DNA of 64,000 nucleotides. Origin: Hyphomicrobiales bacterium. GTDB lineage: Bacteria; Pseudomonadota; Alphaproteobacteria; Rhizobiales; Rhizobiaceae. The notes under the pieces are model-generated. The model was not told the DNA's origin, made no database searches, and worked only from the letters and a program-made list of their open reading frames with translations. Position 1 is the stretch's first letter, and each line of letters begins with the position of its first letter. The DNA lies in contig UCLB01000028.1 in NCBI GenBank assembly GCA_900473205.1, positions 24,651 through 88,650 on the forward strand, in the 5' to 3' direction. A program made the position numbers and the translations under genes. Below, in pieces: positions 46,651 through 55,145 of this stretch.

Positions 46651-47166
46651 TCAAGCGCTCTTGCGGGTCGCACCGAAAAACGCGATGCCCGCAAGAACGA
46701 TGCTGGCGATTACGTTCCAGCCAGCAAAAGACAGGCCGAGAACGCGTAGTGCTGCGTCATTGCAGGATGGCGGCTTGATGGCATTGAGGTCGTTCAGCAG
46801 GCTGCCAGCATTTGTCGTCACCGATGGGGCACCCGTCGAGCAGGTGATCGGGCCCGGCCAGAAACCCCATTCCACCCCCGAATGATACACGCCAAGGCCA
46901 GCGCCGATCAGCATGGCGATACCGATCAGAACAAGCGCAGACCTTGTCAGCCACACCGGCAGCTTGAACAGGCTGGCGGCAATGGCAAGAATGCCGACTG
47001 GAATGGCGTAATAATAAGGGTCTCGCTGCAAAAGGCAGAGTGCACAGGGGGTGTAACCGCCAATGTGCTGGAAGCCTAGCGCCGATCCCACTGTGAAGAT
47101 CATTCCCACCGTGACCAGAATGGCCGACATGCTACGGTTCTTCTCTGCAGAAGCTGCAATTTCCAT
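46651..47166 (-). CDS. dsbB: Disulfide bond formation protein DsbB
   Basis: This 171-residue four-helix inner-membrane oxidoreductase reoxidises DsbA using quinone. Both redox pairs are visible: Cys41-Cys44 in TPCALCLLQRDP and Cys109 with Cys135 in GPITCSTG and KPPSCND. Spacing and length fit the DsbB/BdbC family. It is convergent with the HNH gene. Confidence 0.94.
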   Translation of the reverse strand: MEIAASAEKNRSMSAILVTVGMIFTVGSALGFQHIGGYTPCALCLLQRDPYYYAIPVGILAIAASLFKLPVWLTRSALVLIGIAMLIGAGLGVYHSGVEWGFWPGPITCSTGAPSVTTNAGSLLNDLNAIKPPSCNDAALRVLGLSFAGWNVIASIVLAGIAFFGATRKSA

Positions 47167-47356
47167 GGTCTGTCCTTACATTCGACGCAAGATTTGAAAC
47201 AAGTGATTGGGTAAAAAACAAGGCGGGCTGCAGACATTATTAAAGTCCGCCCAATGCCTCTAATCCAGTCTCAAGCCGCTTGCAAATCCTTCATCGAATG
47301 CCGTGATACCGCTTCTGAGCAAAGTTTCGTGAATTCGAGATTTTCGCAAAAATCTG
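47167..47356. other. Short interval before the tRNA promoter
   Basis: No gene is supported here. A 61-codon plus-strand frame (47254-47439) runs into the tRNA and is rejected. The interval holds the dsbB promoter side and ends at the tRNA-Leu promoter. Confidence 0.4.
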
Positions 47357-47384
47357 TTGACCTCACATACCCGGTTCGTATAGT
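47357..47384 (+). promoter_or_regulatory. Sigma-70-type promoter of tRNA-Leu
   Basis: TTGACC (47357-47362) and TATAGT (47379-47384) are separated by 16 bp and lie 33 bp before the mature tRNA 5' end. This is a near-consensus housekeeping promoter. Confidence 0.75.
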
Positions 47385-47417
47385 TCGCCGCATACCAAGG
47401 AATGAGATTCCAAAGTT

Positions 47418-47502
47418 GCCCCTTTGGCGGAATTGGTAGACGCGCCTGACTCAAAATCAGGTTCCGAGAGGAGTGCTGGTTCGATTCCGGCAAGGGGCAC
47501 CA
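47418..47502 (+). tRNA. tRNA-Leu (anticodon CAA)
   Basis: The 85-nt gene has an acceptor stem GCCCCTT paired with AAGGGGC, an anticodon arm CCTGA-CTCAAAA-TCAGG giving anticodon CAA (reads UUG), a long class II variable arm, the T loop in GGTTCGATTCC and an encoded CCA. All stems pair. It marks the edge between the conserved gene block and the right-hand catabolic block. Confidence 0.95.
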
Positions 47503-48018
47503 TCAGCTTTTCAGCACCACAAAAATCATTGCGTTTTTAAGCTGTTTTTGTCCCCACGCGCTGGCAAAGCTTTCGTACGTTCTGGACAGATGGCCCTAAC
47601 AGCATTCCCGACCTGTCTAAAGCACCGTGAAAGCCAGTGCTAACGTCACGCCAAACGGCGGGAAAAATAATCCACAAATTCCATAGAAAAAGAACAGGTA
47701 GTCTTTCTATCATATGAGACATTGGTAGTCTGTGTGGCATGATATTCATCAATAACCGGAAAGGGGCCGCTTGATGATCACGACATGTAGCACCAGGCGC
47801 GGCCTTTAAACGAAGCTGCCGCAGCGGATTGAGTAGCGGGCCGCATTGGTCCCACCGTCTCATTCCAGCGGCATAGCGACAGTTTTATCCCAACTTCAAA
47901 ACAGGCGTGGTTCGCTCGGCACAACTTGCCCGGCGAAGGAGCAGATGTGCGCTTAGCTCTCCCAGGGCCCCCTGTGATCACAGCAACGCGAAAACGCATT
48001 CATATTCAGGAAACATAC
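47503..48018. other. 516-bp leader region before the peptide-type ABC operon
   Basis: No gene is supported. Apart from the tRNA tail it contains a near-palindrome ATAGAAA / TCTTTCTAT around 47683-47712 and a perfect TGTGATCACA palindrome at 47973-47982. Either could be an operator of the downstream transport genes. I recognise no riboswitch. Small frames here have no family similarity. Confidence 0.4.
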
Positions 48019-49671
48019 ATGACCGACCGTTCTTCTCTGCTTTCTCTTTCCCGCCGTCGCCTGTTGATTACGACAGCAGTTGCGGCCGTAGCGGCTTTGG
48101 TTTCCCCGGCTGGTTTTAATCCTGCCCTTGCCACCGAAACTCCGCGCGATGGTGGCGACATCACCTTTTTGATCGACTCTCTTGGCGATACCTGGATACC
48201 CAACAACAGTGCGATCTCAAGCTTTCAGGGCCATATTTGGGGTCATGTGGCTGACAAGCTTGTTTATGTCGATGCCGAGGGCAAGGTCAGCCCGTGGCTG
48301 GCGGAGCGCTGGGAACAGAACGACAAGGCAACTGAATTTACGCTTCATCTGAAGAGCGGTGTAACCTTCTCTGATGGCACGCCGCTGGATGCTGCTGCCG
48401 TCGTTGCTAATCTCGATATTTGGTATGCCGGGCGCAAGAAGGAAGGCATCAACCCCATCGGCCTCTTCCCGAAAACCTATGAGCGCGCCGAGGCCGTCGA
48501 TTCAGCAACGGTAAAGGTGTTCTTCAAGGCGCCGACACTTGGGTTTATTCCGACGCTCGGTTATCACGGTTCGATCCTGATCTCCCCGAAAACCATTGCG
48601 CAGCCGGCAACCGAACAGGCCGATCTCAGCAAGACCTCTGGCAGCGGACCCTATGTGGTCGAATCCTGGAAAGAGGGTGACCATGTTACGCTGACAAAGC
48701 GCAAGGACTATAATTGGGGTCCGCAGGCTGTTGGCCACACCGGTCCGGCCTTCCTCAATTCCATCACTTACAAGCTGGTTGTCGAGCCATCACTGCGGGT
48801 AGCCTCTGTCCAGTCAGAACAGGCAGACGTTGCCTATAACGCGTCTCCGCAGGAACTGAAGTCGCTGAAAGAAGAAGGTTTCACCGTTGCCACGCCGCGT
48901 TACCTCGGTTTCGTCAACGGCTGGGCGGTCAATACCAAACATGCCCCTTATGATGATTTAAAGGTGCGTCAGGCGTTGCAGGCGGGTATCAACCGTCAAG
49001 AAATCATCGATACCGTCTATACATCGGACTGGAAGCTGGCGACCTCCTTCATCCAGAGCAATGTGCCTGGCGCTTCCGACCAGAGTGCACTTTTGGCCTA
49101 TGATCCGGCCAAGGCAGAGAAGCTTTTGGACGAGGCCGGTTGGGTCAAGGGTGCCGGTGGCATCCGCGCGAAGGACGGCAAGCCGCTTGTCCTGACGATC
49201 CACTCCAACCCGTATCTCGCAACATCTCGCTCGGTCGATGAGTTGATTGCCCAGCAGCTTGGAAAGCTCGGCTGGAAGGTCGAAATCCGTGCGTATGATG
49301 TTGTCACTTTTGGTGAAAAGGTGAAATTCGGCGGTGCTGCCGTTCCCGCCTATGAGGTGACGCGCAGCTTCATCGATGCCGGAACGGTCGCAAGCATTCT
49401 GACCAACGCCAACAATGGCGAGAACTGGTTTGCTCTTGATGACCGTGACGCGACGCTGAACGGATTGCGCGACAAGATCGCCGCTGCCGGATCGCTCGAT
49501 GAGAGAACACCGCTGCTCGGCGAATTGCAGCATTATGTTCTGGAGCAGGGATATTTCATCCCGCGCACGCAGATCGTCCAGCGGATCTACGTGCAATCAC
49601 CCAGGCTTAAGGGCGAGGTCTATAACGGCGTTGCTTATGCCAGCTACTACACGGCTTTCCTTGCGGACTGA
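48019..49671 (+). CDS. ABC substrate-binding protein, peptide/nickel family 5
   Basis: The 550-residue periplasmic protein has a leader with an RRR patch (SLSRRRLLITTAVAAVAAL, possible Tat signal) cleaved near LATE, followed by an SBP_bac_5 fold (WLAERWEQNDKATEFTLHLK, SGVTFSDGTPLDAAAVV). From memory it fits the KPN_01854-like family that travels with a luciferase-like monooxygenase, as here. ATG 48019 has AGGAAA upstream; the longer frame from 47926 lacks a signal. It delivers an unknown, probably small organic, ligand to the permeases that follow. Confidence 0.88.
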   Translation: MTDRSSLLSLSRRRLLITTAVAAVAALVSPAGFNPALATETPRDGGDITFLIDSLGDTWIPNNSAISSFQGHIWGHVADKLVYVDAEGKVSPWLAERWEQNDKATEFTLHLKSGVTFSDGTPLDAAAVVANLDIWYAGRKKEGINPIGLFPKTYERAEAVDSATVKVFFKAPTLGFIPTLGYHGSILISPKTIAQPATEQADLSKTSGSGPYVVESWKEGDHVTLTKRKDYNWGPQAVGHTGPAFLNSITYKLVVEPSLRVASVQSEQADVAYNASPQELKSLKEEGFTVATPRYLGFVNGWAVNTKHAPYDDLKVRQALQAGINRQEIIDTVYTSDWKLATSFIQSNVPGASDQSALLAYDPAKAEKLLDEAGWVKGAGGIRAKDGKPLVLTIHSNPYLATSRSVDELIAQQLGKLGWKVEIRAYDVVTFGEKVKFGGAAVPAYEVTRSFIDAGTVASILTNANNGENWFALDDRDATLNGLRDKIAAAGSLDERTPLLGELQHYVLEQGYFIPRTQIVQRIYVQSPRLKGEVYNGVAYASYYTAFLAD

Positions 49672-49709
49672 GACGTTTTGAAACCGTTCCATGTGAAAGG
49701 AGTGCCGGT

Positions 49710-50720
49710 GTGAGCAACAGCTATCTGACCTATGCCGCAAAGCGGCTTGGCCAAGCGGTGATCGTCATCTTGCTGGCCTATGTCCTGACATTCGTGGTCG
49801 TCAGCATTTTGCCCGGCGACCCGATAACCAGCGTGCTGCGCAACCCGCAGAACGGGTTTACCGAAGAGCAGATTGCGGAAATCATAGCGGCTCAAGGGCT
49901 GGACCGGCCTGTGCTGGTGCAGCTCTGGTCCTCCCTTTCCGGCTTCTTGACCGGGGACCTCGGTCTTTCGATGCGCTCCAGCCGTCCAGTGGTGACCTTG
50001 ATTGCGGAGGTCTTGCCATCGACGCTCATTTTAGCTTCCGCAGGTCTTGCGGTTGCGCTGATACTGGCAATGGTGGTTGCCTATGGAACGCAATTCGTGC
50101 CCAAACGCTACGGCCAGGGGCTGCTGCGCGGTTTCCCTTCGCTGTTCCTCTCGGTGCCGAATTTCGTGATCGGTCTGGCCTTAATCCATATTTTCGGTTT
50201 TCAGATCGGCCTCTTCCGGGTCATCAATCCTGATAGCTTCTGGGCCACCCTGTTTGCGGCTATTGCGCTGGGCATTCCGGTTTCCGCGCAGATCGCCGAG
50301 GTGCTGATTGCCAATCTCGACCGGGAGGCGGAGCAGGAATATGCGACGGTTGCCCGCAGCCGTGGCATCGGGCGCACGCGCCTGTTTGCTAAACACCTGC
50401 TCAAACCCGCCTCGCTGCCGGTTGTCACCGTCATCGCATTGACCATCGGCGAATTGCTCGGCGGCTCTCTGATTACCGAAACGGTGTATGGCCGCACCGG
50501 CATTGGCAGTCTGGTGCAGCGTGCGGTCAGCACGCAGGATTTGCCGGTCTTGCAGGCTGTGGTGTCGCTGGGCGCGGTGGTGTTCGTTCTCGTCAACCTC
50601 ATTGCTGACCTTCTTTATCCGCTGCTCGATCCACGCGTCAAAATCCTGGGCGGGCAGAAGCGCAGTCCGACCACTGCTGACGAAACCCCCATCAGTGCAA
50701 TCAAGGCGGTGACACCATGA
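49710..50720 (+). CDS. Peptide-type ABC permease, DppB family
   Basis: This 336-residue permease starts with GTG at 49710 (GGAG seven bases upstream). It has the DppB N-terminus (YAAKRLGQAVIVILLAYVLTF), the 'SILPGDP' motif, the periplasmic loop region and the ATPase docking segment YATVARSRGIGRTRLFAKHLL. It forms a heterodimer with the following DppC-type protein, whose start overlaps it (ATGA). Confidence 0.93.
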   Translation: MSNSYLTYAAKRLGQAVIVILLAYVLTFVVVSILPGDPITSVLRNPQNGFTEEQIAEIIAAQGLDRPVLVQLWSSLSGFLTGDLGLSMRSSRPVVTLIAEVLPSTLILASAGLAVALILAMVVAYGTQFVPKRYGQGLLRGFPSLFLSVPNFVIGLALIHIFGFQIGLFRVINPDSFWATLFAAIALGIPVSAQIAEVLIANLDREAEQEYATVARSRGIGRTRLFAKHLLKPASLPVVTVIALTIGELLGGSLITETVYGRTGIGSLVQRAVSTQDLPVLQAVVSLGAVVFVLVNLIADLLYPLLDPRVKILGGQKRSPTTADETPISAIKAVTP

Positions 50721-51565
50721 GCCTCGTTTATAGCTCACCCCTATCCGGCGTGGAGCAGTCCGGCTGGAAAGCCGCGCTTCGAATGCCGCCTATCGTGGCA
50801 ATCTCCTTTGCCATCGTTGTGCTCGTTATCGCCTGGTCGATAGCGCCCGGCCTGTTCACCAGCCACAGTCCGTTTGTCGGCGTTCCCGCTGACAAGCTGC
50901 TCGGCCCCAGCATTGAGCATTGGTTTGGCACCGATCATCTCGGACGCGATCTCTACACCCGCGTTGTTTACGGGACCGCTTCTTCGGTCACGAGCGCGCT
51001 GGTCGCCGTCGTCATCGGGGTTGTTGCCGGAGGGCTGATCGGCTTGATGGCTGGCTTCCTCGGCGGCTGGGTCGATGTCGTCCTTGCGCGCTTTGTCGAT
51101 GTGCTCTTAGCCATTCCGAAATTTCTGCTCGCCGTCATCGTCGTCACCGCCATCGGTTTTGAAACGATCAATGCGGCCATCGCCACCGGCGTATCGGCAG
51201 TGGCGATCTTTGCGCGTGTTTCCCGCGCCGAGGTCATCAAGACGCGGCAGGCGACTTTTGTGGAAGCTTCGTTTCTGGCGGGTGGCTCGCGCTGGTACAT
51301 TCTCTGGCGTCACATTCTGCCAAATGCGTCTCGCTCGATTTTGCCGCTCGCGGTGCTGCAATTCGGCGAATCCATTCTTATCATCGCCAGCCTCGCCTTC
51401 CTCGGTTACGGCGATCCGCCACCCGCCTCCGACTGGGGTCTGCTGATCTCTATTGGCAAGGATTACCTGAAATGGCCGTGGCTTGTTTACGCACCCGCAT
51501 TCGTCACGATCTTGACCGTCCTCTCAGTGAATAGGATCAGCCGATGGCTTCGCAGAACAGACTGA
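50717..51565 (+). CDS. Peptide-type ABC permease, DppC family
   Basis: The 282-residue inner-membrane protein has the DppC hallmarks HWFGTDHLGRDLYTRVVYG (about 72-90) and the docking loop RQATFVEASFLAGGSRWYILW. About five or six helices are visible. It starts inside the DppB-type gene (four-base overlap) and its last 22 bases overlap the ATPase gene, so translation of the set is coupled. Confidence 0.93.
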   Translation: MSLVYSSPLSGVEQSGWKAALRMPPIVAISFAIVVLVIAWSIAPGLFTSHSPFVGVPADKLLGPSIEHWFGTDHLGRDLYTRVVYGTASSVTSALVAVVIGVVAGGLIGLMAGFLGGWVDVVLARFVDVLLAIPKFLLAVIVVTAIGFETINAAIATGVSAVAIFARVSRAEVIKTRQATFVEASFLAGGSRWYILWRHILPNASRSILPLAVLQFGESILIIASLAFLGYGDPPPASDWGLLISIGKDYLKWPWLVYAPAFVTILTVLSVNRISRWLRRTD

Positions 51566-53274
51566 CCCCCACACTCGTTCACAGCAACGCTTTGCCCCCA
51601 GTGGTCAAACAGGCCAGTCCTGTTCTCAAAGTCGATGGACTGTCCGTTGCCTATGGCAAACAGACGGTCGTTCGAGATGTGGGCTTTAGCCTTGAGCGGG
51701 GCAAAAGCCTTGCCCTGATCGGCGAATCCGGTTCCGGTAAATCCACCATTGCCCGCGCGGTACTGCGGCTCTTGCCCGCTGGCGGGCAGGCAAGCGGACA
51801 TGTGCAGTTCGATGGCCGCGATTTGCTGGCCCTGCCGGAGAGGCAGTTTCGGCCACTGCGTGGTCGCGCCATCGGCTTTGTTCCGCAAGATCCGGGCAAT
51901 GCGCTCAACCCGGTTCGCACAATCGGCGCGCAGGCGATGGAAGCAGCGGACCTGACGGATGAGCCGGATGCGGCCATCCGCAAGGCCCTCATTCTCGATA
52001 TATTCGCGCAAGTCGGCCTCGACAATCCGCAGCGGGTCTATGATTCCTACCCGCATCAGCTCTCCGGCGGCATGCTTCAGCGCGTGTTGATCGGCCTTGC
52101 GGTGCTGCCGCGCCCGGCACTGCTGGTGGCGGATGAGCCGACATCGGCGCTGGATGTGACGATCCAGAAACGCATTCTCGATCTTCTGTCTCGCTTGCAG
52201 CACGATTTGAACATCAGCCTCCTGCTCATCACTCACGATCTTGCCATTGCGGCAGAGCGGGCCGATCAGCTGGTGGTTCTCAAAGACGGCACGGTACAGG
52301 AGGCGGGCAACACGCGGGCCGTCTTCTCCTCGCCCAACTCGGCCTATTCGAAAAAGCTGCACTCGGATGTTCCTGCGCTCAATCCGGATCGATACGCCCG
52401 GCTGCGCGATCCCGGTCTTCGGCTCGTCAGCGGTGGCGCCGAAAAGCCCAGCAAGATCGAGGTCACGGATGTCTCGAAGACCTTCACGGTCGATGGCAAG
52501 ACAACGACCGCCGTGGACAACATCTCCTTCAGCGTCGCGCCGGGAACGACCCATGCGCTGGTGGGCGAATCCGGTTCCGGCAAGACAACGACGATCCGGT
52601 TGCTGCTGGGCCTAGAGCAGCCGGATAGCGGCGAGATTTCCGTTGCGGGAGAGCGTGTTTCCGGCCGGTCGCGAGAGTCCCTGCGCGAGGTGTGGCGTCA
52701 TCTCCAGCTGGTCTATCAGAATCCGTTCACGTCGCTGGACCCAACCTGGACGGTGGAGCAGCTGGTACGAGAACCTCTCGACCGCTTCAAAATCGGCACG
52801 AAACAGGAGCGTACCGAGCAGGTGCGGGAAGCGCTGTCGAATGTCGGGCTAGGCCCGCATCTGCTTGCCCGTAAGCCGGGTGCACTTTCCGGTGGCCAGC
52901 GTCAACGCGTTGCGATTGCGCGTGCGCTGGTCCTCAAGCCGGATGTCATCGTGCTCGATGAGCCGACCTCCGCGCTGGATGTCAGTGTTCAGGCAGAAAT
53001 TGTCGAGGTTCTGCTTTCGTTGCAGGCCAAGCTTGGTCTGACCTATGTCTTCGTGTCTCACGATCTGGCGCTTGTGCGGCAGCTTGCTCACACCGTCTCG
53101 GTCATGCAGCGCGGCAGCATCGTCGAGCATGGGCTGGTCCGTGACATCTTCGACAATCCGCGGCACGCCTATACAGCGGCCCTACTGGAATCCATCCCCG
53201 CCGGCATCCAAGCGCCATCCGAAGTGCCGCAAGCAGCTGTGCGACGTGTTGCCCGCAAGGAACAGATCGCATGA
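51544..53274 (+). CDS. Fused dual-domain ABC ATPase, DppD-DppF type
   Basis: One 576-residue chain carries two nucleotide-binding domains. Domain 1 (about 25-260) has GESGSGKST at 60-68, LSGGMLQRV at 173 and ADEPTSALDVT; domain 2 (about 305-550) has GESGSGKTT at 341-349, YQNPFTSLDP, LSGGQRQRVAIARAL and LDEPTSALDVS. Each resembles an OppD or OppF subunit, a fusion also found in glutathione-type importers. It powers the DppBC-type permeases and is followed, overlapping by four bases, by the monooxygenase gene. Confidence 0.94.
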   Translation: MASQNRLTPTLVHSNALPPVVKQASPVLKVDGLSVAYGKQTVVRDVGFSLERGKSLALIGESGSGKSTIARAVLRLLPAGGQASGHVQFDGRDLLALPERQFRPLRGRAIGFVPQDPGNALNPVRTIGAQAMEAADLTDEPDAAIRKALILDIFAQVGLDNPQRVYDSYPHQLSGGMLQRVLIGLAVLPRPALLVADEPTSALDVTIQKRILDLLSRLQHDLNISLLLITHDLAIAAERADQLVVLKDGTVQEAGNTRAVFSSPNSAYSKKLHSDVPALNPDRYARLRDPGLRLVSGGAEKPSKIEVTDVSKTFTVDGKTTTAVDNISFSVAPGTTHALVGESGSGKTTTIRLLLGLEQPDSGEISVAGERVSGRSRESLREVWRHLQLVYQNPFTSLDPTWTVEQLVREPLDRFKIGTKQERTEQVREALSNVGLGPHLLARKPGALSGGQRQRVAIARALVLKPDVIVLDEPTSALDVSVQAEIVEVLLSLQAKLGLTYVFVSHDLALVRQLAHTVSVMQRGSIVEHGLVRDIFDNPRHAYTAALLESIPAGIQAPSEVPQAAVRRVARKEQIA

Positions 53275-54362
53275 CCATCGCCCTATCGACCCCAACATTA
53301 TCGGCTTCATTTCGTCCAAAGCATCGCCTGGGTTTCAACACAAGAGTGTCTTTCAGCGACGATACTGGTCCGGCGCAGGGGCTGAAAGACGGGATCAGGC
53401 TTTTCGTGGAGGCGGAGCGGCTGGGTTACCAATCCGGCTGGGCCTATCAACGGCACTTTGACCATTATCTATCATCACCGCTTCCGTTCTTTGCCGCAGT
53501 GGGCCAGCATACGAGTTTGATCACGCTGGGCTCTGCCGTCATTCCCATGCGGTATCAGAACCCGATCCTGCTGGCCGAAGCGGCTGGAACCACGGATTTG
53601 CTAATCGGCGAGCGGCTGGAACTGGCCATTTCCACCGGTGCCAACGGCGCTTTCGATGCCGTTTTCGGCACCGTTGATACCGATGCGCGAACGGAAGCAA
53701 AGCGGCGGCAGGCACGTTTTCTGGCGGCGATTGCAGGTGAGGTTCTTCACATCGTTACCGAGGCTGGCCAAGGCGTGCCGCAGGGCGCAGAATTGCGGGT
53801 CACGCCGCACAGCCCCACGCTTCGATCCCGCATTCGGCAGGGCTCTGCCAGCGTCGTTTCGGCGATACAGGCGGCAGAACTCGGTATCGGTCTGATTTCC
53901 GGCACCGTTCAGCATGATCAGGAAGAGGAAGAGACATTCGGGCAATATCAGGCCCGCATCATCGAAACCTACCGGACGACATGGCGCAAGATATGGGGGA
54001 CGGAGCCGCCGCCGGTTGCCGTGGCCGCCTCGATCCTCGTCGGCACCACCGCCGAATTGCGTGACAAATACACGGCCTATGATCTGGAGCGTCGCACGAA
54101 GGGCATCGCGGCGTCCCGCCCCAAAGGCGCGCTCGAACCACCCGGCCAACCCAAAGGCGCACAAATTTCACCCGTATTTCAGGGTACGCCGGATCAGGTC
54201 ATCGAAGCGGTTTATAACGACCCCGGCCTTGCCGCTGCCGATGAAATCGTGCTGTTCCTGCCGCCTGCTTTCGGGCTTGAAGAGAATTTGCGGTTGCTGA
54301 TCGATCTCTCCGAAACGGTAGCCCCAGCCTTCGGATGGTCGCCGGGTCCATCACGGCAATAA
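53271..54362 (+). CDS. Luciferase-like FMN-dependent monooxygenase (LLM class)
   Basis: The 363-residue TIM-barrel protein belongs to the bacterial luciferase/LLM flavin oxidoreductase family (RLFVEAERLGYQSGWAYQRHF, ITLGSAVIPMRYQNPILLAEAAGTTDLLIGERLELAISTG divided here by motif). It matches the arrangement of the KPN_01858-like subfamily, which is encoded with a family-5 ABC importer, as here. Such enzymes oxidise sulfonates, nitrilotriacetate or related small molecules. No flavin reductase is encoded nearby, so the FMNH2 source is elsewhere. Substrate unknown. Confidence 0.88.
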   Translation: MTIALSTPTLSASFRPKHRLGFNTRVSFSDDTGPAQGLKDGIRLFVEAERLGYQSGWAYQRHFDHYLSSPLPFFAAVGQHTSLITLGSAVIPMRYQNPILLAEAAGTTDLLIGERLELAISTGANGAFDAVFGTVDTDARTEAKRRQARFLAAIAGEVLHIVTEAGQGVPQGAELRVTPHSPTLRSRIRQGSASVVSAIQAAELGIGLISGTVQHDQEEEETFGQYQARIIETYRTTWRKIWGTEPPPVAVAASILVGTTAELRDKYTAYDLERRTKGIAASRPKGALEPPGQPKGAQISPVFQGTPDQVIEAVYNDPGLAAADEIVLFLPPAFGLEENLRLLIDLSETVAPAFGWSPGPSRQ

Positions 54363-54386
54363 CCTTCACCCTTGATAGATGAGAAA

Positions 54387-54410
54387 GCTCTGCCTGCAAA
54401 GGCGGAGCTA
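54387..54410 (+). other. Hairpin after the monooxygenase gene
   Basis: A 9-bp stem (AGCTCTGCC with GGCGGAGCT, one T-G pair) lies 25 bp after the stop. There is no U-tract, so termination is uncertain. Confidence 0.45.
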
Positions 54411-54445
54411 AGGTCATTTCGTGCGTCGCTGCACGCTGGATCGAT

Positions 54446-54470
54446 GGAACTATCGACCCTTACTCCTGTT
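54446..54470 (+). promoter_or_regulatory. EcfG-like general stress promoter
   Basis: GGAAC (54446-54450), a 16-bp spacer and TGTT (54467-54470) match the alphaproteobacterial sigma-EcfG consensus GGAAC-N16/17-CGTT with one mismatch. It lies 23 bp before the start of a small hydrophilic gene of the kind usually in that regulon. Confidence 0.5.
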
Positions 54471-54493
54471 ACCTCTGCATAAGGAGATATGAC

Positions 54494-54712
54494 ATGGATA
54501 AAAAGACATCAAAAACAGGGCCAGAGCAGGATGCAAAAGGTCAATATGCACCCTCTCAGGCGGATGGAAAAAGCTCTGGCGTCGCCAGTGCAAAACCCAC
54601 GGTCATAACCGGATCAGAAGATGCGACCGAACATCGCGACCCTCCAGGCGAGAAAAAATCTGGTAAGGATTGGGATGTCAATTTTGACGATACGGCTGAC
54701 GATAAGTCCTGA
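54494..54712 (+). CDS. Small hydrophilic protein, probable stress protein
   Basis: The 72-residue protein is almost entirely charged or small residues (MDKKTSKTGPEQDAKGQYAP at the start, GEKKSGKDWDVNFDDTADDK at the end), without cysteine or a membrane segment; it should be disordered. An excellent AAGGAG lies upstream of the ATG. I recognise no family. The EcfG-like promoter suggests stress or stationary-phase expression. It could be a translational orphan, but the ribosome site and composition make it likely to be real. Confidence 0.75.
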   Translation: MDKKTSKTGPEQDAKGQYAPSQADGKSSGVASAKPTVITGSEDATEHRDPPGEKKSGKDWDVNFDDTADDKS

Positions 54713-55145
54713 GTTGATTGAGTCATGCTTGCAATGTTTTCAGGCAGATCACCAGTTGAATCTATGCTCTAGGACTTTTGCTTGAGCTGAGTTAATTCCC
54801 TCTAATAAATATATTTATAATATGTATTTTGTTTTTGCCGTTCGGGCGTTTGCAGCAGGTACCTTTGCAAAATCCGAGCGGTGACTTCGGTTCGCGGAGC
54901 TTTTTCTAAGTTCTCTATGGGCGGAAGTCCTATGATGCCAAGAGAACCCCTGATTGGCGCCAAAAGCCAACATCCGCTAGGTTTTTAGTCCGAAGCAATC
55001 ATGTGAATTTGCTATAGCAAGAACCCCTAAAACATATATTAGCATATAAATTCCTTGTATCATCTTATCACTTGCGCTAGCTCATCATGTGAGTTTGGGC
55101 TGATGCTGTCCGTGCGTTGCCCTGGGAGAAACTTGGGAGGCGTGA
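54713..55145. other. AT-rich gene-free interval with repeated motif
   Basis: This 433-bp stretch is much richer in A+T than its surroundings, notably about 54800-54835 and 55020-55070. ATCATGTGAATTTG at 54998-55011 recurs as ATCATGTGAGTTTG at 55084-55097, a direct repeat with one mismatch and centres 86 bp apart. This could be tandem operators for the sugar operon that starts at 55146. No gene or regulator is encoded here. Confidence 0.5.

Noticed and set aside
47537..47863. A 108-codon minus-strand frame after tRNA-Leu
   Set aside because: It has no similarity, no ribosome site and mixed composition; treated as non-coding leader.
47973..47982. TGTGATCACA palindrome as a CRP/FNR site
   Set aside because: CRP and FNR sites need a spacer between TGTGA-type half-sites; this one has none, so it is noted only as a palindrome.
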